Assembly (NCBI GenBank): GCA_001600415.1
Contig: BCJX01000006.1
Span: 1,275,588 to 1,339,587 of the forward strand
Reading direction: 5' to 3'
Length of the DNA stretch: 64,000 bases
Source of the DNA: Pascua guehoae
Lineage: Eukaryota; Basidiomycota; Tremellomycetes; Trichosporonales; Trichosporonaceae
In this document: piece by piece, positions 33,183 through 46,898 of the stretch
Layout: the number at the start of each line of letters is the position of its first letter
How positions within the stretch are numbered: position 1 is the stretch's first letter
The notes under the pieces: model-generated
The model's database searches: none
What the model saw: the letters and a program-made list of their open reading frames with translations, nothing else
Told to the model about the DNA's origin: nothing
Position numbers and translations under genes: made by a program

Positions 33183-35608
33183 CTATGGCTTGGGGCGGCT
33201 GATCTGCGCCTCGGCGTCGACAAGGGGGTCGGCCTTCTCGTCGTTTGAGCTTGGCGAGCTGAGCGCGAGGCCGTTGTCGTTCTCCTTGGGGACGACGTCG
33301 TGCACGGCCACGTCGACATTGGCCTCGGTCGCAGGGAAGAAGTGGCAGAGGGCAAGGTAGATGGGGATGGCGACTGGAGGTGTGTTAACGCTGAGATCCC
33401 TTGACACACAGTCGGGAGTAACACTTCCGACTCGTATACTCACTAGCGTAGGCGACCAGGTTGCTAACCATGAAGAGGTACTTGACGTTGCCGATGTTGA
33501 TTTTGGGTTGGATGGCGTTGGCCATGCCGGGGACGTTGGGCCCCACGGCACAGACAAGGGCGACGTACGAGCGCCAGTTCCAGCCGCCAACGTACCGGTA
33601 GATACCGTGGGGGCGGTACAGCTCGTAAATGTCATACTTCTGCTTCTTGATGATGAAGAAGTCGATGACCATGAGCATGGCAATGGGCGCGAGGACAATC
33701 GAGTACGACGACATGAACGTGAGGAAGTTTGCGGCCGAGCTGAGAACCTTCCAGGGAACAAAGGCCCACACGCCGACCGTGATGCCGATAAGCTGGCCAC
33801 GCTTGATGTTGATGTACTTTGGCGCAAGCGAGCACATGTCGTTGGCAGCCGAAATGGAGTTGGCAGTGATGTTGGTGGTGACGTTGCTAAGGGCCCAGGC
33901 AAGCGAGCCGAGGAACATGGCGGCACGGCCACCCGACGTCGTGTTCCACTTTGCCTACCAGGGTTAGCTTTGTGGAGACTATTGCCACTGTCAAGGGCGT
34001 ACTCACGAGAATGTCATAGGGCTGGTAGAGGTCCTGGTTGTAGACTGCAAAGCAGCACGTGGCGGAGATGGCCGCAAAGACGGAGACGAGAGTGTTGCTT
34101 GTGGTCAGCGACGCCAAATAGAGGAGAGCGCGGGTGGGGGGGCACACGCGTGGACTTACATCAAGGGGAAGGCGATAAGCTGCATCCAGTTGCTGCGGGG
34201 CGACTTGCAGTAACGCGAAAAGTCACCAATGTTGACCGAAAGCGTGGCCCATGTGCCCTGCACGGCGGTGACCGAAGTCATGAATGCGATAAAGCGCTTG
34301 GCGCCAGGGGACGCGCGGTTCCGCCCTGCACGGAGGATGGGTCCGGCGTCGGCACCCGCGATCTTGACAGCCTATGGAGGATGTCAGTGGACGATCCCAG
34401 GCGAGATGCCAGGCACAGGTGGCCATGGTGGTAAACTTACCCAGATAAGCGTTCCGATAGCAACGATAGGGACAATGATGGCCTTGATGTTGAAGACGAG
34501 CTTGAGCTTTGAGGGGTGGATGAGAATAAACGGAAGCTGGAGGAGCCAGAAGAGGAAGAAGCTGAGGAAGTCGGACGTTGTCGCGCCCTGGCTCATCGGG
34601 ACGTGGTTGGGGAGGCGCGAGTACTGGGGCCAAATGGCCGTGATCATGAGCGTCACAAACTGGCCACCACTGTCATGGGATCAGCAACTGGGTGTGGCTG
34701 ACGCAGTCCGTGTGCCAAAAACTTACGACCAAGAGTTGATAGACAGCCAGAAGCAGGCAATAACACAGCGCGACTGTGCGGTCAGTGCTCAGTTCTGCGG
34801 CATGCGGCTACTTGCTTGTCCCGGATCATTCTAAAAAACTCACAGCAACGACAAACTTGCTGCCCCAGTAGCCAAAGGTGGCACGCGATGTAACAGCAAA
34901 GGGGGTGTGGATGGTAGCACCAATGATACCGTTGGCTAGGGGGACGATTAACATCGAGCGGGCTGTATCGCCTGTAGAGTGCATTGTGTCTTTGCTCACC
35001 GGTAATAACAGTAGCGACGAAAATCGAGCCAAGCATGACTGCAAGACAAGACTCCCACCATGTGAGACCCAGCGTAACGAACGACGCAACAGTGGCCCAC
35101 GAGGCGCTGGGCCGTTAGCAAGCGCCCGTATGGCCATGTCCGATGTTGCCTCTCGTCCACATGCTGCTCTCCCATGTTGCTTATCTCCGACGATCGTGTC
35201 GCCATTTGTCTTGCTCTTCTCCGATCATAGTCGTTTGATGTGTAAACTCACGCTGGACAGTCAGCGTCAATGCTCCCCAGTCATTCCATGGCATTTCTCC
35301 AGGGACACCACCCCTCCCAACCCATTAACTCACGGTACATCAAATCAGAAACCCAGTCTAACAGGTTAGCGTGCTGTCGAGTCCATGCATTGCCAGCAGC
35401 CACTGACAGGTAAAGAACGTCCAGCGGGTCCATGTGCGGTACTCTTCGGGCGATGGGTCCATGTCTGGAAAAGAGATTAGCCCCATTGGCATCGCGGTCC
35501 GCCATGTCGAGGTGCAGAGACAGAGTGCGCACCCTTGTTCGACCACACATTCTCGGGTGCAATGCACGACTCCTCCTTGGGGAGTACGAGTCGTTCGCGA
35601 AGTCCCAT
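33183..35608 (-). CDS. NCS1 nucleobase/allantoin-type permease with micro-exons
   Basis: Twelve-helix purine/pyrimidine/allantoin:cation symporter. The start at 35608 gives MGLRERLVLPKEESCI. The next pieces are NKDMDPSPEEYRTWTRWTFFT, then YWVSDLMYPASWATVASFVTLGLTWWESCLAV, the hallmark helix 1-2 region of NCS1 carriers. Helices 3-10 follow (ANGIIGATIHTPFAVTSRATFGYWG, QLPFILIHPSKLKLVFNIKA, NIGDFSRYCKSPRS, NTTSGGRAAMFLGSLAWALSNVTTNITANSISAANDM, IDFFIIKK). The C-terminal tail of about 45 residues is hydrophilic (ENDNGLALSSPSSNDEKADP). NIGDFSRY and SLAWALSNVTTN are substrate and cation site segments in the family. The gene has at least ten exons, including a 24-nt exon (35334-35357) and a predicted 1-nt exon at 35252 (see findings). 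Uracil, allantoin or a related heterocycle is likely. Confidence 0.85.
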
Positions 35609-38027
35609 GTTCGGCGAGAGCGGGTTTGTTCAAGGAGGGGAGGGGTGTTAACGAGGGGCGGGTTTGGCGGGGGTTAACGTCGAGTTGTCGAGTTTTTCTC
35701 GCCTTTGCGTCAATCGCGATCTTTCCAGCGCGGTCGGTCGGTACAGTAGCAATGTGGTTGACGAGAGCGGGGGCGGCCGACGCCTTTTGTATGTTTCGGT
35801 TGTTGAGATGGGTTGGAAAAGAAAGACTAAAGAGATAGGTCGCACGACCAGCTATCGCCTTATCGCGCTCTAGCAGTCGGTGGTGGGTGAGATGGCCTCG
35901 AGCCTCTTGGCTGCACTACTGCAAAAAATGTACCACTATTGTGGCTTGTGGGCTATCTCCCTGCTGACAATGGCTAGGGCGAAAGACAGGCGCCCGGCGC
36001 GTGTCACGTGCATTGACCACATCCTCGGGCCTGGGCCCCGCGTGCATGCTGCTCGGACCGCGTCATGCTGTAATAGTGCCTGTGCTTCTCTTGCCTCGCC
36101 GAGGACATTGCCTGCCATGTATGTATGTACGGTTGGGTAGCGTGCAGGGTGCAGGGTGCAGGTGTCGGAAAGTGAGCAGGGCACATGGGTTTCCATTGTG
36201 GATTGCACCGAAATTTTCGCATCCGCCCGGCGGACCGCGGTCCGAAAAGAGCCGCCCGTGGGCTATCGATCAGGCATCGATTGGCGCCCTCCGTCTTCGT
36301 CGGAGTTGCAAACAATGCTCGAACCGACCCCCCAAGCTGGCCTTTGGGCTTTGGGTGCACGCTGCACAAAGATATGCATCGCAACATGCATGGATCAGAG
36401 TACAGTATCAGAGTGGGCACCAACTTACCATTTAAGATAGGCAGAGGTGCCCGTGAGATGCAAGAACGGCATACAAACGATACGGCCGCATTTGAGCAAC
36501 GCCACCTCGGTAACCTGAGCCAGGATCGCTTCCAAAGCCCTGCAGCGCCACGCGGACACTGACGGGTCGGGTGTATGGAAGGAAGCACCACAACCCACGC
36601 CTGTTAACACTAGCTCTGCTCGCTCTCCTCGAGCACCGTCCTCATTCTTGTACTGGTGCCAAAAGATGCAGTGGATTTACCATACCATGCGATCTACTTA
36701 CAGATCTCTACGCTTGTCTCTGTATTCTTTGCTGGAATGAGCCAATATCGGTGTTTCCAAGTACAGCTATGCCGGACCTTGCCATGTGAGGGTGAAGTCG
36801 AGCAGAGGTGTGCAAAGGGTGAGCCCACTCGTCTACATCGCCACCAGCGCAATGCAGTGAGACAACCCCTTCGCAACAGGGTTTTCGATCACGAGTGTCA
36901 TAACTGGGACTCTTGCACTCTTGGCCTGCATGGGTCGGCGCTGTGGTACCAGGTTCCTGCAAAGTCTACTGGGTCGCAATCATAACAAGACTGATGCGAA
37001 GGTCTGGACGAAGAGGGGGTGGTCATTTACCGGAGCTCGTGTTCCAGAATGGTTAGCACTCGCGTGGTCGGACATGGCACTGGCCACACAGCCTGTTACT
37101 GTGTTTGAGGTACGATTTTCTCTCCCACTGAAGACGTCCATTCCTACACACATGGTGTCCACGCCGGGGCAAAGAGCCGACACAGCACACCTTGCACGTC
37201 GTGCTAGGCAGGCGTTGGCCACGGAGAGGGGTAGGTAGCAGCTTGCGACCGCTGGGTACTCACACATCAAAGGCGAGACTGTTTGGATCGAGACCCTCCT
37301 CCCTCTCCAACCAAACATGGGTGCTCACTGGAGACTTATGAGTTACCCCCCCCCCCCCCCCCCAACCTCCCTCCCAACTCCCCTCTTCTCTTTCTCTCTA
37401 ATCGAATCGCCATCGCTGGAATTGCCGACGCGTGCCCCACTCAAAGCCGCCGCGGAGGCCCCGGGCCCCTTGCCGAGCTCTCTGTATTTACAGAGAAGGC
37501 GGCACACCTCGGCATTGCACACCTCGGGGTTGCAACACCATGTCTCCGTAAGCATTTGGACGTGTCTGCACTTGTACGGGTGTCATGATGAGGGCAGCCA
37601 GTACGGCCCACCGTTTCGAGAACGGTAGTCCCCTATCTCCTCGGGTTCCTCTTCGGTCCGTCTTGCGAATGCCAGCAGTACTAGGCTGTAGCATCGGAGC
37701 ACCCGAGGCATCTATCTTGCTATTTCCGCACCGTGCATTGCTCAGCTGCAGATACGTGTTGGGTCGCGTTGTGTATATTTGCCTCGGTATTGGCGGTAAT
37801 CGGCATGCGTGAATGCCGAGGTGGGCGCAGCGTCATACCCACTGTGCGGCAAACCAAAGTGGTGGTGCTTTCGGCTTGCGCCGGCTCCGCACGTCCGTTG
37901 TCCGCTGCCATGATGCCGCTGCCGGCGTCAACATGGCTGCGGGGCATGCGGGGCCCTGGGGACAGCTTAATACCATGCTTGGGTGTGTTCTTGGTCTGGT
38001 TCTTTACTTCCCACAACATCCGCAACC
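35609..38027. other. 2.4-kb intergenic region with a poly(C) run
   Basis: The largest gene-free gap of the window. Short frames on both strands have no domain or spliceable continuation. An 18-nt C run lies at 37346-37363. The last 300 bases are the promoter of the cyclase gene. Confidence 0.4.
37346..37363 (+). repeat. Poly(C) homopolymer, 18 nt
   Basis: Uninterrupted C run in an intergenic region, one of five long G/C homopolymers in the window. Confidence 0.9.
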
Positions 38028-39575
38028 ATGCCGTCCAAGTCAGTCACGCAGCCGTCCATCGAGTCGCTCCCGCTCAAGCGCCCCGGGCCCCAGTACAACG
38101 CCTGGGGGTTGTACGGCGACGACGACGAGCTAGGGCGGGTCAACCTCATCACCCCCGATGCCATCAAGCGCGGCAAGGAGGCGATCAAGGAGGGCAAGGT
38201 GATCAACCTCAAGTACGTGCTGTGACCAAGTCGATGGGGTTGAGTCTGACGCCGCACAGCATGCCAATGGATATGATCCCCGTCATGCCGCGCCGTATCC
38301 CTCTCGAGCACACCGTGTGAGCACAGCGGCGTTGGGGAGAGGACACACAGGAGGACACACACTTACCTCAGTATCGGAAAGGGCCATGCCAACGACGACG
38401 TGCTCAAGTTCAACACGCAGTCGTCGACGCAGTGGGACGGCTTCAAGCACTTTCCGTACACGTGGGAGGGCAAGAAGGTGTAAGTTGGAAACTTGGACTT
38501 GGAGGGTCCCCACAGTACTGATATCAGCCACTACATGGGCCTGCCGATTGAGGAGGCGGAGAAGGGGTCGTGCAAGCGTTACGGTGTCGACAGTGAGTCG
38601 GGTCATGAGCCTGGATCAGGTGGGGTGAGGAACGGCTGGCGTGGGTCGGGGAGGGGTAGGCGGGGCAGGGAACGAGACCGGGACTGTGAGGCTGGGGGGT
38701 GTGAGGCATGGTACTCAAGCCTACTTCCTATCTGGCAGCCTGGGCGAACACGCCTAAGAGTAATGTGACGGCGGCCACAGGATGTACAGCTGGACACGGG
38801 TGCGACGGCGGCCGAGGAAGCGATGGACAGGGAAGCCGACATGTGTCTCACTCGTCTTATTGCGGGGCGGCGAAAGAGTGTCATGAAAGCAGAGAAAGGC
38901 GTGCGAGCGGCCACGACAAGGACACTTTGACACGTCTAGCTAGCACTGTCGGGGTCCACTAACGCATAGACTTTGCCAAGACACCACTCTCGTCCCGCGC
39001 CCACCTGCTCGACATGGTGCGCTACGTGGAAAAGCACAACCTCAAGCCGCTGTCCATCTTTGACAATTCGTCGCCCGTGACGCTCGACATGCTCAAGGGG
39101 TGTGCCGAGGAGGAAGGAGTCGAGTTTGCCCCCGGCGACATTCTCCTGGTGCGCATCGGGTGGACCGAGGAGTTTGAAAAGCTGCCCGACGACGAAAAGC
39201 GCAAGCTCGCCGTGCGCGACCACCCGGCGTGCGGGGGTGTGAGCCAGGGCGCCGACGTGCTCAAGTGGCACTGGGACAATGGCTTTGCGGCCGTCGCTGG
39301 CGATGCGTAAGTCTGGAATCGTGGAAATTCTTGGCAGGCCCCGGAGGTCACTGACACGCAGCGTCGCGTACGAGGCATGGCCGGCGCTCGAGTCGCCCAA
39401 GCTCCACGAGGTCTTCCTCGGCGGCTGGGGTCTGCCCATTGGCGAAATGTTTGACCTGCGCGAGCTCGCGGCCGAGTGCGCCCGTCTCAACCGCTGGACC
39501 TTCTTCCTCGCCAGCATCTCGCTCTTTGTGCCCGGAGGTATTGCGTCCCCCGCCAACGCGCAGGCGATCCTCTAA
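38028..39575 (+). CDS. Putative cyclase/hydrolase (kynurenine formamidase-like fold)
   Basis: Metal-dependent hydrolase of the cyclase family (PF04199-type), which includes kynurenine formamidase and isatin hydrolase. Six exons (38028-38212, 38260-38316, 38372-38479, 38516-38592, 38970-39306, 39362-39575) give about 325 aa. The family's metal region is TQSSTQWDGFKHFPY (about residues 93-107, the fungal version of HxGTHxDxxxH). Further conserved parts are NAWGLYGDDDELGRVNLIT at the N-terminus, RAHLLDMVRYV, FAPGDILLVRIGWTEEF and, at the end, GEMFDLRELAAECARLNRWTFFL. The 377-nt intron 38593-38969 is several times the local norm and carries no convincing exon. It lies between an NCS1 permease and a Dal5-type permease, so a role in heterocycle nitrogen use is plausible but inferred. 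Confidence 0.84.
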
Positions 39576-40377
39576 GGCGTGGGCCGTCGGGGAAGGGGTT
39601 GTACGAGACGGTCGTGGTTGACTGGTTGACGCGTGGTTGTAAGCCCTGCAGATCAGATGGAGTGTCTCCTCGAATGTAGCTGTCTCAAAAATGAATCAAC
39701 TAGGCGGTTGAGATGAAGTAGTGTGGAAAGACGCAATGCCTGTCAATTGTGGCGCCATGTGGGCAATGGTTATAGGTTGTGTGCTGGTGGGGAATCAGCA
39801 GACAACGACACGAGTGCGCTGGTGGGATGAGCCTCGAAACCAGCAGCGCGGCAGCGCAGCAGCCAACATGATCCACGTGGCAGAAAAGCGATCTCTGCAA
39901 CCAATGTACCAGACAAATGTTCCTCCATGCACCGCACAACGTTTTGGTGCGTGTGCGTGTACAGTGTCTGTGAAGGACACGTGTCTTCCAACAAACCTAG
40001 CTGACAAGGCTGAGTGGCCCATGGCTAGCCGCCTGCAGAACCTGGGGCTAGTAAATGGTAAACGTGAGGGAGTTTCTGAAGACTGAAGGCCCGTGCAAGT
40101 CGAAGGCGAGAGGTGACGGCAGGCTCGGCCACATCAGGGAGGTGATAGCCCAGAACTTGTCCTCGGCGCCGGTGAAACGCGCGACCAAGAATCATGGCGG
40201 AAGGACGTCACAGGACATCGCATCGCCCCTGGAGCAGAATATTTCCCAGTCCAAACAAACGGGCACAACGGCCCTGTCAACTTTCATTCGGGCACATTCC
40301 CAGTTACAAGATACGAATACTGTCTCCTCTGAACAACGCTCCACACGCCCTACTGCTGCTACCCATACCCCACTCGC
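39576..40377. other. Convergent intergenic region, no gene recognised
   Basis: Lies between the ends of the cyclase and Dal5-type genes. No domain, RNA or repeat is recognised. Confidence 0.35.
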
Positions 40378-42628
40378 CTAGTAAGTATACCGGAAGTGGA
40401 CGTTCTGGATATTGTCAGTTGCGTATTTTTCTCCCAAAACTGCAGTGTTGCTCACCTGGAAGTCGGTCATGTCGGTCTCGCCCGCGAGCCTCTTCTGAAA
40501 CTCCTGCTCCTCGACCGTGAGGCCCGACTGAGCGAAAGCACGGTCGCGGCGCCTGTTCTCCCACATGTAGTAGAGGCGCCAGCAGAGGAGGAGCACACAG
40601 GCAAAGAGCATGACGACAGCACACGCTGTCAGGCCACGGACGTAGCGGGGAGCGTCGTTGGGGCGGAACGCCTGCGAGCCGAGAATGTTGCCGACGCAGT
40701 AGGTGATGAGTGACGTAGCAGAGAGCCAGGCTGGGATTATTAGTTATTTTTCGTTGGCCTTGTTCACAGGGACAAAGCGAGCTCACCCTTCTTGGTACGT
40801 CCGGCAACGTTGACCTATAACCGTCAGCAACAAGTCGGGATACGTGGCCAACAACTCGTGTACTTACAGTCATCAGGGGCCAAATGATGAACATTGCGCC
40901 GGCGTAGATGGTCGCGAGGGTAAAGATGCCATACTTTGTCCACATGGGGGTGCTGGCAGGAGCCAACCCGGTGAACAAGAGAGAAAAGACGCAGATCAGG
41001 AGCGTGACAATGGCGGTGAAGAAGCGCGCCTTGGGCCACTTTGCAGTGATGATGGCAGGACCAATGACGAATGTGCAGCCGATAGCCATAGCGGGCATGT
41101 TCCAGATAATAACCTCAAAGTTTGAGAAGCCCATCGAAATGAAAATCAATGTGTTGAAGGTTGTGCTAGAGCGTGTCAGCACATTGGGTTGGTTGTTGGG
41201 ATGGTGCGTCTTTGCGGCCTCGCGATATTTGTGATTTTCACTAGACACGACACTTACATTGCACCGTTTGGAATTGTGATGGCAATGTTGAAGAAGAAGA
41301 AGAACCAGTATTGAGGATCACGGAAGCACTCGCGGACCTGCGACCACTTCCAGGGGTGTTGCTCGCCACCACCAGCTGAGCGTGTTAGCCATCTCAACGG
41401 CACTACCGTACTGGGAGAGTGTGGGTACTTACTCGCATTCGACACAATACGCGCATGGGCCATCTCCTTCTCGCGCTTGGACAGCCAGAATACCTCGCTC
41501 GGAGTGCCCAGGATGAGGAGGTTCCAGATACCAACGACGATGGTGACTGCACCGAGGAAGATGTTGATCACGCGCCAGGCCGAGATCTTTCCGTCCTGCT
41601 CAGCCCGCTTGGCAAGCAGGTAGACGAGAATGCCTGCGAAAGCGTGTTAGCACAAGCCAAAGAAAAACTTGTGTTACGACTCACTGGAAATAATGTTGAA
41701 GAACGTGTTCATCGAATAATACATGCACTGGCGGAGAGTCTGTTCCTTGCGCAAGTACCACGATGCGACGATGAGTGCGTATCCGGGTGTGATGACACTC
41801 TCAAAGATACCGAGGAGGACGCGGACGCCCGCGAGCTGGGCATAGTTGTTGCAAGCACCGAGAATCATGACCATTGCGCCCCAGACAATTACGCAGACGG
41901 ACAGCGCCTTGCCGATGGGGAAACGCTGCATGAGCCACGACATGGGAAATTGCGCAACCGCGTACGCCACGTCTGCACGCGTCAGTTAAAGCGGGCTAAA
42001 ATAATCGTCGCGTACTCACAGAAGAGGGTCGACAGGTTGGCATACTCGTTGCCAACGAGATTGGTTTCCTCGCGCAGCCCCTTGTCGTTAGCTCTGTCCC
42101 TTCTGCCCTACTGGGACTGCCCAACACAAAAACTCACAAAGATGACACCCTGTGCCAAACTCGTCTTGTCGGTAAACTGCATTCCATAGGCTGCCAGTTA
42201 GCACCACCATTAAATCATGGAACCACGCAAGGGAGAACGCACTGAACATGAGAACCGGCTGTAATTATCGTGTCAGTGCATGTCCATTTCCCAAGTGGCG
42301 ATTCTATAGCTCACCAACAAAATCCTGCCTGTCAGCCATATGCACGCTGCGGAAAATAAAATAAAATACGCCGCCACCCCTCCCCAAATCCCACTCACAG
42401 GTCAATCTTCCTGCGCAGCTTGCGGTACTCTTCCTCGGTAAACTGGTGCTCTTCCTCGATGTATCTCTTGGCATCCTCGAGCTCCTTGTCGCCTACGGCG
42501 GTGGTCGCCTCGACGATGCGAACGTCAAATTCATTCTTCTCGCCCTGCAAGTGGGGGACGTTGCCATCGTCGCTGGTGGGAGCAACCTTGTTGTCGTTTG
42601 GGTATTCGTCCTGAGGTGTGTTTCGCAT
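40378..42628 (-). CDS. MFS anion:cation symporter, Dal5 (allantoate permease) type
   Basis: Plasma-membrane MFS carrier of the family that includes allantoate, nicotinate and vitamin permeases. The start at 42628 gives an ~75-residue acidic N-terminal tail ending YRKLRRKIDL. Two tiny exons of 10 nt (42315-42324) and 16 nt (42243-42258) then code for ILLPVLMF, followed by TYGMQFTDKTSLAQGVIF, GLREETNLVGNEYANLSTLF and DVAYAVAQFPMSWLMQRFPIGKALS (loop 2-3). Helices 4-6 are VIVWGAMVMILGACNNYAQL, RVLLGIFESVITPGYALIVASWY and GILVYLLAKR. The middle loop contains PSEVFWLSKREKEMAHARI, a hallmark of this family. The last exons encode AWLSATSLITYCVGNILGSQAF and WENRRRDRAFAQSGLTVEEQEFQ. At least ten exons. 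With NCS1 and the cyclase it suggests purine-degradation product uptake, though substrates of this family vary widely. Confidence 0.84.
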
Positions 42629-43951
42629 GCTGGTGTTTGGAGGGGAGATGTTTGGCTACTCACCCCGCTCCCCGCACGAGATATATGTACGGCTCTGTGT
42701 AGAACCAAATACATCGTTGCAACTGATAGGGCCCCATGGGACGGAGACAAGGCCCCAGATTGCTTTACCCAGATTCCAAAACTTGCCGACGGCAACAGTG
42801 CTGCGCGTCACGTCACGTCTGCATGCACTCCACTTCGTTGCACTTCCACGGCTATTCCAAACAAGGCACTGTTGATACAGTCTGTACCTTTTGCAGAAGC
42901 GAATGGGTTTCCGCGGCGCCGACAGCAGCGTCCGCCTGCGGCCAACATCCAGGCCAATATCCAGGCCAACATCCGAGGTCAAAGGAGAGGAGGAAATCTG
43001 GGACCAGTCGCCCAGCCCACCATGCCACCAGAGATCTAGGGCGCCACCGGCCCGTTGTCCGGATCACTCAAATTAGGTATCGTGCCTGTCGGTGTCTCAT
43101 TGTGCCTTGGCATGTCTGCAGCTAGCCTGCGGCGACGACACCTGAAACCCATATTATTGGATCATTGCCCCCGCGGTGTCCTCGGCGCCGCCTAATTTCC
43201 ACGAGTCTGGGTTGATTTTCCAACACTTCATCCAGAATAATGGCGACAAGGGGAAGATCTGGAAATCAGCCATCAGACAAAGTGGAAATACGGCAATAGC
43301 CTCGGTTCTGGATCTATTGCTATTGCTATAGCCAGGCTTGGAGGTTCGTGTGCGCAGCCGAAGTTGAAGCGCACCCATCCGTACTATCCGCGGTAGATTG
43401 TGTTGTATGTCAGGTGCAATCGTGTTCTGGGCGAGGGCGTTGGAACGACGGCAAAGCCTTTAACGTCAAGCCATCACCTCAGCTTATCGGTTAATGCAAT
43501 ACGACCACCTTAGTGGTCCTGGCGCCTACCTTGAAGAGATAAACGCCATGTCAGTGCTCGCCGCGGCTACTCACCGTCCCCAAACAGGCTGCTAGTCTGT
43601 GCGTCCGCTGCTCGCTGCCGTTAGTTATTTTGCACGTGCAGCAACCGCACGGTCTTACGACGGCATGAAAATGCCCGAGACAAGAGACGCGGCTGCGTTG
43701 AGAAGATCGGCTCCGATAGTCATGTAAACTCTAGAAAGGCTATCTAGACGGCATCTCTTGGCAGCACTGGTGACTACCGACATTCCGAGTGGGGTCACAG
43801 ATGTGCGTCGGAATCATTACATGCCAAGCCACCGTCACATGTATCGGGTAATACAAAGAGAGCTAGGGCACCAGAATACCATACACGTCGAACGAACTAC
43901 AGCTACACACCATCACAGCTACACACCATCTGGGTAGCTACACACCGGCAC
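42629..43951. other. 1.3-kb intergenic region with a short 12-mer repeat
   Basis: No gene is recognised. At about 42940-42975 three imperfect 12-base units (AACATCCAGGCC type) are in tandem. At 43905-43950 the unit AGCTACACACC recurs just beyond the stop of the UNC93-like gene. Confidence 0.4.
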
Positions 43952-46162
<2,211 letters not shown>

Positions 46163-46898
46163 CGTGAGGGGCCTTTAGGGGGTGGGAGTGCTGGAGGTCG
46201 AAGGTGGATGTGGGTGATGGGCTCAGAGGTCGTGCTCGACGTTGGAGAGTTGCATGCCGTGGCCCATATGTACTTTGGTGCCATGCATGCATGCATGTCA
46301 TGAAAACAGTCGCATTGCAATCCATCAGACTGTGGATATCCCGTTCATCAGTTGATAAGATCGCACGCAAGACTAGGGCCGCATGACGAGTGGCACCATC
46401 GCAGACAACCGTTAGTTGTTGTTAGCTGCACTCTGGCAGTCGGACGTGGCCGAAGCGCGCACCGAGGGTGGTGAGCAACAAAGCATCACTAAACCGGCAC
46501 GTCAGGTCAGAGATACAGTTACGCCTCTAGTATGCAAGCCTGTCGAGGCCGAAACGATAGGCGAGGTGGCCTTGCCGAAGCACAAAACGAGTGCGCATGC
46601 CATGTCGCCATGTCGCAAGCCAATGTGGCGGTCGAAGGGTGTTGGCGGCAAGGAACCGGTGGTGACGTGATTGTGGGTCATTTGGCACCAACGGGTGTTT
46701 GCAACGCGAAATGTATCCATCCATGGGTGAGCAAGTGGGGCATGTTGCATGTTGGAGTTTTCTGTATCTGCGATATAAGCACAAGACACTTGACACCGAG
46801 TCTCCACGCACGCTGCAGCACGAGGCGACCAGACTCTATCGACCGCCGCCCAAACCCACACCACCGCCTCTGCTCTGCCCACTCGACCCCTTCGCTCC
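46163..46898. other. Divergent intergenic region with TATA-like box
   Basis: Promoters of the UNC93-like gene (-) and the TauD-like gene (+). GATATAAG at about 46770-46777 lies about 125 bases before the TauD-like start. No gene is recognised. Confidence 0.4.

Noticed and set aside
36225..36260. GC-rich palindrome (CCGCCCGGCGGACCGCGGTCC) as a further hairpin-repeat copy
   Set aside because: Lacks the CCCGCC(3-base loop)GGCGGG core and the purine lead of the family.
46336..46346. Additional decamer site (ATCCCGTTC)
   Set aside because: Only a partial match to ATTCCCGTTC and isolated; consistent with chance.
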